A DNA stretch of 64,000 bases from Chlorocebus sabaeus (GCF_047675955.1 NC_132910.1:108545143-108609142); one strand, 5' to 3'. Shown: positions 11,936 to 24,526, numbered from the stretch's first letter. Notes: generated from the letters alone by a model not told the origin. Numbers and translations are program-made.

Positions 11936-12361
11936 AAATGAGTGAATACTCCTATAATGCTTATAACTGTCTAGAAAGTTGCAAACACTTATTAATGTAT
12001 TTGCTCAATATAATCATAATTTTTTACTTCTGCATTCATGAGGTTTCTTAAGAATAGTAAATATGACTGTAATACATCTTTTATACATAATTTGGGGGAA
12101 TAAAGGGATGGGGTAGTGCAAACACAGGGAATTAAGATTTAATATCTAAAACTAGTTTTGACATTAATTTTCACAATGACTTTGAGGGAAATCAGTACTT
12201 ATCTCTGGTTCTTAATTTCCTGTTTTGTAGAGTAGAAAAGATTTAGGTGTCTAAGTTTCTTCCCATTTGTATATTCATGAATCCACACTTTTCAGACAAC
12301 CTATGGCTTTTTATTTTTATCTTAAAACTTTTGCAGAAAATTTATTAAAACATATTATCTT
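11936..12361. other. Unassigned AT-rich interval
   Basis: No gene or repeat recognised. Forms the 5' flank of the L1PA insertion. Confidence 0.45.
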
Positions 12362-12466
12362 TCCTCCTGTTCTTTTTTTTTTTTTTTTTATACTTTAAGT
12401 TCTAGGGTACATGTGCATAACGTGCAGGTTTGTTACATATGTATACTTGTGCCATGTTGGTGTGCT

Positions 12467-12502
12467 GCACCCATCAACTCGTCAGCACCCATCAACTCGT
12501 CA
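12467..12502 (-). repeat. 18-bp perfect tandem duplication in L1 3'UTR
   Basis: GCACCCATCAACTCGTCA occurs twice in tandem (12467-12484, 12485-12502). The second L1PA copy at 63.4 kb has only one unit, so the duplication arose in this copy or its source. Confidence 0.9.
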
Positions 12503-12537
12503 TTTACATCAGGTATAACTCCCAATGCAATCCCTCC

Positions 12538-12562
12538 ACCCTCCCCCCTCCCCCCTCCCCAT
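12538..12562 (-). other. L1 3'UTR polypurine tract (G-quadruplex-capable)
   Basis: On the forward strand C runs separated by single T, so the reverse strand holds several runs of five or six G. Guanine tracts capable of a quadruplex are a known feature of primate L1 3'UTRs; folding here is inferred. Confidence 0.75.
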
Positions 12563-12615
12563 GATAGGCCCCGGTGTGTGATGTTCCCCTTCCCGAGTCC
12601 AAGTGATCTCATTGT

Positions 12616-13683
12616 TCAGTTCCCACCTATGAGTGAGAACATGTGGTGTTTGGTTTTCTGTTCTTGTGATAGTTTGCTAAGAATGATGGTTTCCAGCTGC
12701 ATCCATGTACCTACAAAGGACACAAACTCATCCTTTTTTATGGCTGCATAGTATTCCATGGTGTATATGTGCCACATTTTCTTAATCCAGTCTGTCACTG
12801 ATGGACATTTGGGTTGATTCCAAGTCTTTGCTATTGTGAATAGTGCCGCAATAAACATACGTGTGCATGTGTCTTTATAGCAGCATGATTTAGAATCCTT
12901 TGGGTATATACCCAGTAATGGGATGGCTGGGTCATATGGTACATCTAGTTCTAGATCCTTGAGGAATCGCCATACTGTTTTCCATAATGGTTGAACTAGT
13001 TTACAATCCCACCAACAGTGTAAAAGTGTTCCTATTTCTCCACATCCTCTCCAGCAGCTGTTGTTTCCTGACTTTTTAATGATCGCCATTCTAACTGGTG
13101 TAAGATGGTATCTCATTGTGGTTTTGATTTGCATTTCTCTGATGGCCAGTGATGATGAGCATTTTTTCATGTGTCTGTTGGCTGTATGAATATCTTCTTT
13201 TGAGAAATGTCTGTTCATATCCTTCACCCACTTTTTGATGGGGTTGTTTGTTTTTTTCTTGTAAATTTGTTTGAGTTCTTTGTAGGTTCTGGATATTAGC
13301 CCTTTGTCAGATGAGTAGATTGCAAAAATTTTCTCCCATTCTGTAGGTTGCCTGTTCACTTGGATGGTAGTTTCTTTTGCTGTGCAGAAGCTCTTTAGTT
13401 TAATGAGATCTCATTTGTCAATTTTGGCTTTTGCTGCCATTGCTTTTGGTGTTTTAGACATGAAGTCTTTGCCCATGCCTATGTCCTGAATGGTACTACC
13501 TAGGTTTTCCTCTAGGGTTTTTATGGTATTAGGTCTAACATTTAAGTCTCTAATCCATCTTGAATTAATTTTCGTATAAGGAGTAAGGAAAGGATCCAGT
13601 TTCAGCTTTCTACTTATGGCTAGCCAATTTTCCCAGCACCATTTATTAAATAGGGAATCCTTTCCCCATTTCTTGTTTCTCTC
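12616..13683 (-). pseudogene. L1 ORF2p C-terminal fragment, disrupted
   Basis: The reverse strand encodes the L1 ORF2 C-terminal region, including the segment with 'WRGCGEIGTLLHCWWDC' that contains the zinc-knuckle-like cysteines, and ends at the normal ORF2 stop ('FSLIGGN'). The frame is broken once near 13408, where a tryptophan codon (TGG in the copy at 62.5 kb) is TGA. Lacking the rest of ORF2 in the same orientation, it cannot act. Confidence 0.9.
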
Positions 13684-14691
13684 CCAGCATGTAAACAGAA
13701 GCAAAGACAAGAACCACATGATTATCTCAATAGATGCAGAAAAGGCTTTTGACAAAATTCAACAGCCCTTCATGCTAAAAACCCTCAATAAATTCGGTAT
13801 TGATGGAACGTACCTCAAAATAATAAGAGCTATTTATGACAAACCCACAGCCAATATCACACTGAATGGGCAAAAACTGGAAAAATTCCCTTTGAAAACT
13901 GGCACAAGACAGAGATGCCCTCTCTCACCACTCCTATTCAACATAGTGTTGGAAGTTCTGGCTAGGGCAATCAGGCAAGAGAAAGAAATCAAGGGGATTC
14001 AGTTAGGAAAAGAAGAAGTCAAATTGTCCCTGTTTGCAGATGACATGATTGTATATTTAGAAAACCCCATTATCTCAGCCCAAAATCTCCTTAAGCTGAT
14101 AAGCAACTTCAGCAAAGTCTCAGGATACAAAATTAATGTGCAAAAATCACAAGCATTCGTATACACCAGTAACAGACAAACAGAGAGCCAAATCACGAAT
14201 GAACTTCCATTCACAATTGCTTCAAAGAGAATAAAATACCTAGGAATCCAACTTACAAGGGATGTAAAGGACCTCTTCAAGGAGAACTACAAACCACTGC
14301 TCAGTGAAATAAAAGAGGACACAAACAAATGGAAGAACATACCATGCTCATGGATAGGAAGAATCAATATCATGAAAATGGCCATACTGCCCAAGGTTAT
14401 TTATAGATTCAATGCCATCCCCCTCAGGCTACCAACGAGTTTCCTCACAGAATTGGAAAAAACTGCTTTAAAGTTCATATGGAACCAAAAAAGAGCCCGC
14501 ATCTCCAAGACAATCCTAAGTCAAAAGAACAAAGCTGGAGGCATCACGCTACCTGACTTCAAACTATACTACAAGGCTACAGTAACCAAAACAGCATGGT
14601 ACTGGTACCAAAACAGAGATATAGACCAATGGAACAGAACAGAGTCCTCAGAAATAATACCACACATCTACAGCCATCTGATCTTTGACAA
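13684..14691 (+). pseudogene. L1 ORF2p reverse-transcriptase fragment (inverted block)
   Basis: An open frame of roughly 330 codons carries L1 RT motifs: 'SIDAEKAFDKIQQPF', 'RCPLSPLLFNIVLEVL' and the catalytic 'FADD' near 14031-14046. It is severed from the start of ORF2 and from its C-terminus by the inversion and by 5' truncation. It remains free of stops, consistent with a fairly young insertion. Confidence 0.93.
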
Positions 14692-14704
14692 TCCTCCTGT
14701 TCTT

Positions 14705-15395
14705 AAACAAAGTCTGCATCCAGGTCATGGCAGCATTACTAAATGAGTCCTAACCATTGTTAAAATTTTTTCAAATATAAAGATTGATATATTTTGCAGA
14801 AGGAAATGTTGAATGTTATAAGGCCATTTATACTCACATAAAAATCTATCTGACTACCGTACTATATTAATTTTTGTATTTGCTTGATATTTGTAATGCT
14901 ATATTTTTATCTATATTTTCAAAACTGTAATATCTGGCCTTTATTCTAAATATTTTAAAATATATTTCTCTTTGTAGACTGAGATACAATAAAAAGATAA
15001 CTTTAGAGCTATGCTAGAAACAGAAAGTAGGCACCCATCTAAAGCCTGGAGATTTCTTTCATAAAAGCAAACAAGGAAACTCAGTGGAATATACACACAG
15101 ATAAATACATGCAATTTATATAAACAAAAATATATTAATATAATCATTTTCACGAATAATAGCAACATTAATGCTTATGTATTTTAATCCCATTTTTAGA
15201 AATAGAACCTTACTAGCAGCTTAAAAGCATCACTTATGCACCCATATTGTTTTCCCACCTGCAGTCACTTTGTGTGTGTACATATATATATATATAAAAC
15301 ACAAACGTAATATGTACATAACATAAACTATATGGCAGTAAAACTATATGAGTGTGTGTATATATACACGCACACACACACACAAACGTGTGTAG
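14705..15395. other. Unassigned with AT/TG simple repeats
   Basis: Contains a TA run at about 15279-15296 and a TG-TA-CA dyad at about 15350-15392 (GTGTGTATATATACAC type). No gene recognised. Confidence 0.5.
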
Positions 15396-15399
15396 TTTT

Positions 15400-15770
15400 G
15401 CCTATTTTTAGGTCATATATAAATGAAATTATACTTATTCTCTTATTATTTCCTTTTTCAAAATCAATATTCTTTGTGAAATTAGTTTAAGTGGTTGCAT
15501 ATTGTTGTTGTTCATTCAGAGTCACTGAATTATGGAATTCTATTTATTACCAATATGAAAATCTTATTTGCTCTAATATCAACAAACATCTGGGCTGTTT
15601 CACTTGGGGGTTTTAATATACAATGCCACTATGAGTATTGTTTGCAAGAATTCCCATAGGTTTAATTCCTAGAAGTAAATTCCTGAGTTTTAAAACATGA
15701 GCATACACGTCTTCACTATGTAATGGCAAACTGGTTTTTCAACTACTTTCATTTGAGACAAAAATAAATC
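15400..15770 (-). mobile_element. Old L1 fragment, ORF2 3' region
   Basis: Antisense blocks 'tacaatgccactatgagtat' and 'aattcctagaagtaaattcc' with 'aatggcaaactggtttttc' match a degenerate L1 ORF2 3' region. Strongly decayed. Confidence 0.6.
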
Positions 15771-15909
15771 TTGATAATTGTTTAACCCGCTATTTTTCTG
15801 GTTTTCTTTTTCCGACAAGAAAAAATACTCTTTAAATGTTTTTCTATAATTCAGCTACACAAATGGTATTTACTTATACAAATTCAGAAATACAAATATT
15901 TGAACAAGT

Positions 15910-16107
15910 GATTATATTTTGGTATGGACCTACTAGGTGTCAGGGCCTTGTCTGAATTGCTTCTTTTAATATTCATTCTGAGAACTATCATGCCTTCACA
16001 GAAATTAAGTAACTTGCCTCTGGTTAAAAAGATAAGTAACAAAGCCATGATTCAAAACTGGGTTTGCCTAAAACTAAGGAAGTTCATGTTCACGGCTACT
16101 TTGAAGT
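15910..16107 (+). mobile_element. MIR SINE
   Basis: 'ctactaggtgtcagggcctt', 'gaaattaagtaacttgcctc' and 'acaaagccatgattcaaaac' follow the MIR core and 3' order. The tRNA-related head is lost. Confidence 0.75.
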
Positions 16108-16109
16108 AA

Positions 16110-17490
16110 TTTGAAAAATGCACACAGTAATTGCAATGCCTTAACGTCCAAGAACTATTACATTTGTTAAAAAAAGGGTTAACTTGGCAAAACTAAATTC
16201 AAAAGTAAATTATGAAGTTTGACAAAGTAGATACAAAACGTAAAAGTTCATGTTTTTATATTTTGTAATCTGAACTGAAGTTTTTATCTAAATGTTGTGA
16301 AAATGGCCTTGTACAATTAAGTGAACCTTCAATATGAATGTAATAATATCTAGTTTTATAAAACATATAATAATACATAATCCTGTAGCTTCATCATATC
16401 ATACTGTTTGCGGGTAAATATAAAGTGTGTCAATTCAGGATTTATAAATGTGGATAATTTCACTGTCACTTAGTGAAATTAATTGTTTTCCAGATTTTAC
16501 GTGAGTAAAAATCTCTATGATGCCTTTATGTAATGATAGGCATGGCTATTAATTCTTGCTTTCTATTGTTGTATAGTCTTCAGATTTGGTAGACAAGAAT
16601 TACAAAAGGAAGTAATCAAGACTAAAGGGATGAAAGAGCCACTGTGTTTAATGAGCACACATGGTGTTCTGTCATAACAAATTACCCCATGATTAACTAG
16701 GCTGCCACTTGTTCTATAAGCTTACAGTATCATGAGCCAAGTAAGCATAATAGAAAACTGTCTACAAAATTTGGAGGCTGTTCTAATTTTGTATTTATCA
16801 CCATCTTGTCATCTGTGATAACACTTCATCATACATGTGCTCTTGCCTGGAGTTATCAAAATTAAAATTTATTTCAATAAAAGTGTTGTCACTTACTGCA
16901 AGACCAGTGAGGCAATTCAGTGCAACAAACAATAAGGTGTACAAATTAGAATGAATTTGTTCCAGTTTGAGCACAATACCATAATCCCAAAGTGTTCCCT
17001 TTGAGAATGTCATCATATATCCAATGCTATCATATATCCCCATTATGGGGATATTCATATAATTAAGTCTATTGATAGACTTAATCACCTTAATGAAACT
17101 CTTTGACACCTTGTCCTCTTTCATGTTAGGATTTCAACCAACACCAATTTCAGAAAAAAAGCACTAGGTAAATGTGTTCTTGAAAAGGTTTTGTGAGGAG
17201 AGAATATTGACTGTCAAATTATGCACAGTAAAAAATGCCACTAAAAAATGCAGAAACATGATGAATCATATAGCAGTGTATCAAATCACAACCAATAAGG
17301 GATTACAAATTTTATATATTTTATATATTTAATACACTATAGACAGAGATAGAGTGCTTTTACTTTATGTTCCTGATAAACATAGCTCCCTTTTATGGCA
17401 AAGATCATAAAAGATCCAGGAATTAAAACTTTATTCTATGGCAATCAGGCAGGGGCTGTTCATCAAATACAGATCAGTCTTCCTTGCTCA
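16110..17490. other. Unassigned, no gene seen
   Basis: AT-rich. A 108-codon reverse frame (16798-17124) has no recognisable domain, no signal of splice or promoter, and overlaps the palindromes at 17034-17085, so I treat it as chance. Confidence 0.45.
17034..17085. repeat. Two adjacent near-perfect palindromes
   Basis: First: 10-bp arms ATATCCCCAT/ATGGGGATAT around one base (17034-17054). Second: 11-bp arms ATTAAGTCTAT/ATAGACTTAAT around two bases (17062-17085). Only 7 bases separate them. A direct repeat ATCATATATCC also sits just upstream (about 17012-17039). Confidence 0.9.
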
Positions 17491-17499
17491 TTAACTGTC

Positions 17500-17800
17500 G
17501 TCCTATAATTTTTCCCAACCTGGAATATGCTCCTTCTTCACTCTATCTATACTAACTTTATCTATTTACCTCCATAATACTACATAAAATTACTCCAGTT
17601 CAAACTACATCATGCTTCTCAAAATTCTTTTTGCATTCATAATCCATGAATCGCCATTTGTTTCCAACATACGTACTTTTATTTCCCCAAATTATAAGTT
17701 CTCTGAGGTCAGGAACATACTTTTATGTTGTCCCTACTGTATTTATGGCAGTGATATATATATATTATAAATGCTCATATATTCTCATTAAATACGTTTT
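17500..17800 (+). mobile_element. L2 LINE fragment (3' end)
   Basis: 'aagttctctgaggtcaggaa', followed by 'gtccctactgtatttatgg' and 'aaatgctcatatattctcat', fits a diverged L2 3' end with a small TA insertion. Confidence 0.55.
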
Positions 17801-19440
17801 TACTTTTTGTTATAGAACTGGGGGAACCTCAACATGTAACATTCTTCTTTCCAACCAAACTCTGGGACAAAATATCATCTTTGTTACCAATGAAAGAGAT
17901 ACACTAGAATGTGGCTTAAGTATGGAGATAACTTCCTATTCAAAATTCTCCAATTCTGATTGAACTCTATTATTGGACAAATTGATAAGCATAGGCCAGC
18001 TCCTTCCTGTATTTTTCCTCTTGGGAGTCTGCACTCAAGAGATGTGTTTTCTGCTCTGTTTCTTTTATAACCTGTAAAGCATATGGAAGCATCACAGAAG
18101 TATGCTTCTTGCATGCAGACTCCTGAGACAAAAGAGTGTGAAGGAATTAAGCTACCCCTGACCAATTCCTTTTTTCAACATCACCAGTCAGATAATAGAT
18201 GAATGAGTAAGAAGGTAGGGAGAGGCCAGGATTTTTACTTTAAATGGATAACCCACTACATGGAAGGACTGTAGAGTAAGGGTTCTGCCCCAATACTGTT
18301 AGCAGAGCACACAGAAAATATATTTAGACAAACTATGGTAATTTAAGATTATTTTTGAACAATTTTGAATTGTTTTAATTCAAACATATATTCTTGGTAG
18401 CTTTCAGGAACCAAACATTTTGGTTCCCAGCCAATTTGGAAAAGCAGTTTAAAATCTGTACATAAGTCCCTACAGTTTTGTTTTGTTCATCTTATTGTAG
18501 ATTAATATTATGAGTATGTTCAACCCTCACATAGATCAAGTGAGAATTGTGTGTGCATAATAATATTAAATATGTAATTGAACGTGCATGCAATCTGAGC
18601 AAAATATTCATCTCTATTAGCAAGAAAAATCATCACATGGGTATTGGTGGTGGTGGATAAAAGTAAAGTCAAATATATTCAGATTCTTCTGTAATTCAAT
18701 AATATAAAGTTTGAATGTGTGAAAGAAACTAATCTGCCAGTGGAGAAAAATTGTCTTCAAAAATGGAGAAAAGATGTCTTCGAATTATAGAACGAAAATT
18801 GTTTGAGTTATTCAATGATGTCTTTGTAATTTAGGGTATTTTTAAATTCCTGTTTTATTTATGGGCACACAAAGAAATAGAAAACAAGTAAATGACAGCG
18901 ACTGATAATATCTATAGAAAATTATCCAATAGCAAAAAGATCTAAAAAAGAAAAATGACAGTCTACTTTTCCCTCTGTCTCACCAGAAATTCAAACATTT
19001 TCTGAGTCTACCACTGGCATGATTTCCTTTTTAATGTGGCATAACATTTTGAAGAGTTCACATGTGCCCCCCTCAGAAATGTCTTTTTTTAGAAAAAGGA
19101 CTTTTTGCTTGTGGGTAACTCGTCTGTTAGTGCTCTATGATAGCAGTCAGCCTTAGTTTCTTTTGAATCATGCTACCCTATGTGACCATGTGTATGGCCT
19201 GAATGGGCCACTTTGCTCCCCAACCGATGATTTCATAAAATTAATTAATGTGTTAAACATTGATTTTTTTAAAATTCTCTAATGGTTACAGGCTTTCTGT
19301 CTTTAAATATGTTATTGAGTTAGCAGTAGTAATTTGAAATGGATAACTTGCTTTAAAAACACATTTAAAGGTTCAAAATTATTTCTAAAACTTGTAAATT
19401 TTTTTCCTAATAATCTATTTTTTTCTCCTTTTATTTTAGC
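17800..19440. other. Unassigned, no gene seen
   Basis: No recognisable repeats or exons. Two overlapping 93-105 codon frames on opposite strands near 17.65-18.17 kb have no domain. Confidence 0.45.
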
Positions 19441-19446
19441 TTCAGG

Positions 19447-20519
19447 GAGTATATAAGCAGGTTTGTTTCATGGGTAAATTCTGTGCCCCTGAGGCTTGGT
19501 GTATGAATGATCCCAACACCAAGGTAGTAAGCATGGTATCCAATAGCATGGTACCCATGCTGCCAACCCTTTCCCTCCCTCCCACCTCCCCCAGGCAGTT
19601 CTCAGTGTGTACTGTTTCAATGTTTATGTCCATGGGTACCCAGTGTTTGGCTTCTGCTTGTAAGTGAGAACATCCAATATTTGGTTTTCTATTCCTGCAT
19701 TAGTTCAGTTAGAATTATGACCTCTGGCTACACCCATGTTGCTGCAGAGAACAGGTTTCATTAATTTTTATGGCTGCATAGTATTATATGGTGTATACGT
19801 ACCATATTTTATTTATCTAGTCCACCATTGATGGGTCTCTTTGTTGATTCCATGTCTTTGCTATTGTGAATAGCACTGCAATGAACATACAAGTGTGTGT
19901 GTTGTTGTTGTTGTTTTGGTAAAATAATTTACTTTTCTTTGGGTATATACCCAGTAGTAGGAGTGCTGGGTTGAATGCTAGATCTGTTTTATATTTTTTG
20001 AGAAATCTTCAAACTGCTTTCTACAGTGGCTGAACTAATTTACATTCCCCCCAGCAGTGATAAGTGTTCCATTTTCTCTGCAACCTCACCAGCATCTGTT
20101 GTTTTTTGTCTTTTTAATTATAGCCATTCTTTTACTGTTGGAGATGATATCTCATTTGTGGTTTTGGTTTGCATTTCTTTAATGATTAGTAATGAAGAGC
20201 ATCTTTTCATATAATTATTGGCCACATGTATATCTTCTTTTGAGAAGCATCTGCTTACGTACTTTGTCTATTTTTTAATGGGGTTGTTTTATTATTGATG
20301 GTTTAAGTTATTTGTAGATTCTAGATACTAGGCCTTTGTTGGATGAATATATTATAAACATTTTCTCCCATTCTGGATGTTGTCTGTTTCTCTGTTGATG
20401 GTTTCTTTTGCTGTGCAGAGCTCTTTAGTTTAATTAGGTTCCACTTAATTTTTGGTTTTGCTGCAATTACTTTTGATGACTTAGTCATAAATTCTTTGTC
20501 AAGGCCAATGCCCAGAACT
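19447..20519 (-). mobile_element. L1 (L1PB/L1MA-type) 3' part, 5'-truncated
   Basis: Reads as antisense L1 from the 3'UTR ('cctgcattagttcagttaga', 'tatggctgcatagtattata') through ORF2 C-terminus ('tgggtatatacccagtagta') to a 5' truncation near 20519. More diverged than the L1PA copies, and its 3'UTR differs from theirs, consistent with an older primate L1. A GTT expansion sits near 19903. Confidence 0.85.
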
Positions 20520-22880
20520 CAACCAATGATTATATAAAAGCTTGACCTAGAAGAAAGTTCAGCTTATTTCTTTTGAGTCTTAGAGCAAACAATAATGGAA
20601 ACATATTCTCGTACCATATAATCTTCTTTTAAAAGATTTGTGAATGAATTGTGCATTTGAATTAGCTTATTAAACTAGTTTATATATGTCACAAGTAATT
20701 GAATGATTAAATGGATGGATAAATAGATAAATGGACGTCACTTTACTTTTTCAAACCATGCTTTTGAATGACAGGCCATAACGAGACCACTTGGAGATGT
20801 TACACGTATCCAATCCTTATAGCCATTATCAGTCAAGGCTTACCTCTTCTCTTTTCACTGTTTTCATATGATTCCATTACTTTGCCTTCAATAATGGAAA
20901 GAAATTCTGACTTTCCTAACAATCTCCAAATCTACATCATAATCTATCAATCCCCAAATCTACATCATAACAACATTCCCTCCTTTGAACTCCAGATACG
21001 CATTTCAATTATCTAATAAAAAATCTATGCTTGCATACTTGTAGCTCTATGTTACAGATATTGTATATATATATAAACAGTATAGACCATATATATACTT
21101 GTACCTGTACTAGTTAGTACAGTATATCTCAAGAACATTTATGTTTTGTATATGAAATTCCTATCTTTAAACTTATTATTTTTCCCCATTCTATTCTTTC
21201 TCCCTTGTCCCTTTTCTCATTGAATGGCATAATCCACCCAGTTACACAAACAAGAAAATTCAGCACAATCATTTAGACCTTCTTCTTTGCCATTCCCTAT
21301 ATAAAATATATTGTTTCTCTCCTAAAACGGTGAAGAAGTGATGGGCTTCCTGATTCAGGTAGAGGGACATCCTGATTCCCCTCTTCAAAACTGCTAGAAA
21401 TTCTTTGCATGTTTGTTTTGTTTTTAATAATAGAATCCTACAATAATTAACTATAGACACCTGAAATTGTTTCCCAATTCTGTTCTGTTTCATAGATTAT
21501 AATTATTATTCTACATGTTAAGATTTAACAATATTTTCCTGACAATTTGTATTTTAGTATGCATAAAAGTAAACTTCCTCATATAATTTTTGGAAAATAT
21601 ATCCAATAAAATACACTTACATTTGTACTTTAGAGGCTTAGTATGTGTTATAGAATTCAATAATAAAATACATAACTTTAGAATACTACACATTGAGATT
21701 GTACATATTTCATAGTACTTGAGAGAACACATTTTCCTAAAATATTCGCCACAATGAGAGATTTCAATACCTATGACTTCCATCAGGTAAAACTGACAAA
21801 TGTCATAAGTCTGCTCTCAAAAATAGCTTGATGTTTAGACTCAAATGTGATGATTGATCTAACAATTTTCCAAGACTTCCCATAGCTTATGGTGAAAAGG
21901 TTAAAGAAATGAATCTACATGTGTTGGTTGGAAAACTAAGTGATGAAGATGATCAAGAAGAGTTGCAGAATTCATCCTCTGTTACTTTTACCTGCAGTAA
22001 ATACAGCTCAGGCTGATTCACTCTTTACCCCTGGTTTTTATTTCCCAGGTTTCACTTGATTACATTTTCTTTGATGATTTTCTACTTGAAAGCAGTCACT
22101 GTTAGGTTCATTCTTCCCACTTCCCTTTTATTGGTCTCATGGTTTCAGATCAGTTTTTATATTGATTTTCCCAGATGCCCAACTTTAGGACAATGACTCC
22201 TGTGGGCCACTTTGTGTTATAAGTTTAATTTTAATATTTTCTAATATGAAAAATAAAACTTGTAAGAAAACACCACAAGCATGTAAAATGATGCAAACTG
22301 TTCAGTAGATCAATATTCTCATAACTATTTTTCTTGAAACACTATTTCCTGGGATGTAAATATAGTCAAATGCATTTACAAAATATATTTTAAAATTGTA
22401 TGTCTCTTTATTTAAGAATTGCCAGAGACTTCTAAAGCTAATGTAAATTGTGAGTCTCCAAGATAGAATATGTGCATAGTATTGCCCAAATTTATTTGCT
22501 ACTTTGTTTCCGATCCTCTCTCCAAACAGTTTGTGGAATATTTCATAGAAAAGACTGCACTGAATATTATGGCATCCACATGGTAAATTTCACAAAATTT
22601 ATATTAAAACTTGATACATAGTAATGAATTTCCTAATGTTATTCATGGTTATATGTTGTTCTAAAGAATTAATAACGTATTACAGAATTCCCAAATATTC
22701 AATACTATTTTTCCATAACAGTCAAAAATGCTTATTGCCTTTAATCAGAAATGAGAGAAGATTGACAATTATTCAACTCCACTTTAATACATGAATGTTC
22801 AGCAAATTCAGTAGAACTTATATTGCCAGCTTTTCAACAGATGCTGTGAGTACTATCAGTGAAATACAGAAACCCTGATT
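20520..22880. other. Unassigned, no gene seen
   Basis: AT-rich. Includes a GGATGGATAAATAGATAAATGG tetranucleotide-like patch near 20710-20735 and an imperfect 26-bp tandem duplication of 'caaatctacatcataa' near 20927-20970. Confidence 0.45.
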
Positions 22881-22889
22881 TTATGTAAC

Positions 22890-23145
22890 TTTAAGCCAGG
22901 AAGAGACAGGTAAACAATCCCTACAATACTGTGTAACATTGGTGCAGTGGAGGCATAGCACAGGCTTATAGAAGAACAGCCCACATCCACCTTCAGGTCT
23001 TCACGAAAGCCTTCTTCAAGATGGTAGTGTTTGGGCTAATACTTGAAGGACAAGTAGACAAGAAGTCCTGCAATAAGAAAATGACACATCCAGGGCACCA
23101 AAAATAGCTCTGCTTTTCTGAAGGGTATGGTGTGAAGAAAAGAAT
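22890..23145 (-). mobile_element. L2 LINE fragment (reverse)
   Basis: 'ggctaatacttgaaggacaa' and 'tggaggcatagcacaggctt' match the usual antisense L2 wording, but divergence is high. Confidence 0.5.
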
Positions 23146-23149
23146 TGCC

Positions 23150-24045
23150 TTTTCTGGAAATTCTTAGCACACAGTTCTTATTATATGTTGTTACCTTATT
23201 CTCATTCAAAGATAGGATCTTACCTTGATCTCATAATCCTAATTTCTCCTTAACAGAGGGTAAGAGCTGTGCTTCTTTGCCTAGATTATTCAGTGCAATA
23301 ATAACTCTGAGAATAAGGTTAATGCATATAATCAAGATATTATATTATTAGGGGAGAGGATGAATGGCATCTTTCTTGTCTTGATATTAAATATAAAAAA
23401 AGAAATAAGAAAATCAGAAAAGAAAGAGAGAGTAAAAATAGATTGGTAGAAGAGATAGTAAGCTTTTAGAGAATGAATCATGTTTACCCACATTAAATAC
23501 CATAAAAATATAAACTCAGCATGTTTTAGCAAAAAAACAAAAAACAAAAACATAAAACACACACACACATACGCCCATCTTTACTTTGAATACTATCTTG
23601 GGCAAAAAAGAAAGATACAGCAATAAAATTATTAAGTATAAACATTTCTTTGGTTTAAAAGCAAAAGACAGAGAGAAGTACTGAAGTCAAGGTGATGCCA
23701 AAACTTGCAGAGCATATTTCTTTCCATCTGGAAATCTTTCTTGTCACTTCTTTTTCTCACTTTCTGAAGATTCTCTTTTCTGTAATGCAACCAATGCTTC
23801 ATTGAAGTTTTCCCAAGCTAGAAAAAGGACTAGGGAAACTGATTTACTGAACCAAATGGTAAAGTTGTCTGAATTTCTTTAAAGCCGTATCACTGAACTG
23901 TAGAAAGATCTGAGACTTGTAAAGGATAAAGAAAACAGACAACATTACAAGAATTGTTTTTAAGAAAGACACCATGGTCATGAACAGGGAGGGATACGGT
24001 GGAAATAATTACTAACATTTAGAAGAGAGTTTCTATAAGCAAAAT
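23150..24045. other. Unassigned, no gene seen
   Basis: Contains a short A-rich/CA patch near 23530-23572. No exon or repeat family recognised. Confidence 0.45.
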
Positions 24046-24049
24046 AGTA

Positions 24050-24245
24050 TTTTCAGCACTGCAGATGTTCAATACTTCAGTACTACAAGAGGTAGTTTCT
24101 ATCATTGTCCTCCCATTAAGGTATTCAGCCACAGTGGGGCTAAGTGCTCTGCTCCAAGTGACAAAGCTGGTAAGGGACAGAGAACAATTCAAATCCATAA
24201 ATTCAGGCTGCAGAATTTGTGACCTTAAGATTTACACTAAGATTT
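24050..24245 (+). mobile_element. MIR SINE
   Basis: 'gaggtagtttctatcattgt', 'gctccaagtgacaaagctgg' and 'aattcaaatccataaattca' follow the MIR core layout with moderate decay. Confidence 0.65.
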
Positions 24246-24526
24246 ACACAAGATTTTTATATGTCGGATGCATTAAGTATTTATTATTTCTTTAAAGATT
24301 GTATCTAGGTGCACAAAAATAAATTGCAGGCCAAAACGTTTAGGTTATACGTTTTGTTGTTACTAGTATTTAAGGCCATGCCTGGAGGTATCAGTCCCAC
24401 CAATAGGTCATTTTCATAATGACTCCATAATGTTAAACATCATTTTTACTCCATATGGTTGATTTGTCAATGTATCTATGTATGGATATACTTATCAGAA
24501 GCCTGATTCTTAAAAGTCTAACTATA

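Larger units (their letters stand above)
12375..14691 (-). mobile_element. L1PA insertion, 5'-truncated and 5'-inverted
   Basis: A primate-specific L1. Its 3' end faces left: poly(T) at about 12375-12389, then antisense 3'UTR and ORF2 C-terminus to about 13683. From there to 14691 the sequence flips to sense ORF2 (RT region). Flanks are perfect 13-bp repeats, TCCTCCTGTTCTT at 12362-12374 and 14692-14704. In L1 coordinates the inverted part ends at 'ctgatctttgaca' and the other part starts about 5 nt later, which fits twin priming. The empty site TTCTT/AAAC is L1-endonuclease-like. Subfamily is probably L1PA4-8. Confidence 0.95.

Noticed and set aside
12413..12751. 112-codon forward frame
   Set aside because: Antisense to the L1PA 3'UTR and ORF2 end; its proline-rich stretch is the reverse of the G-rich L1 tract.
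16798..17124. 108-codon reverse frame as a gene
   Set aside because: No domain, no repeat identity and no conserved features; it includes the palindromic block.
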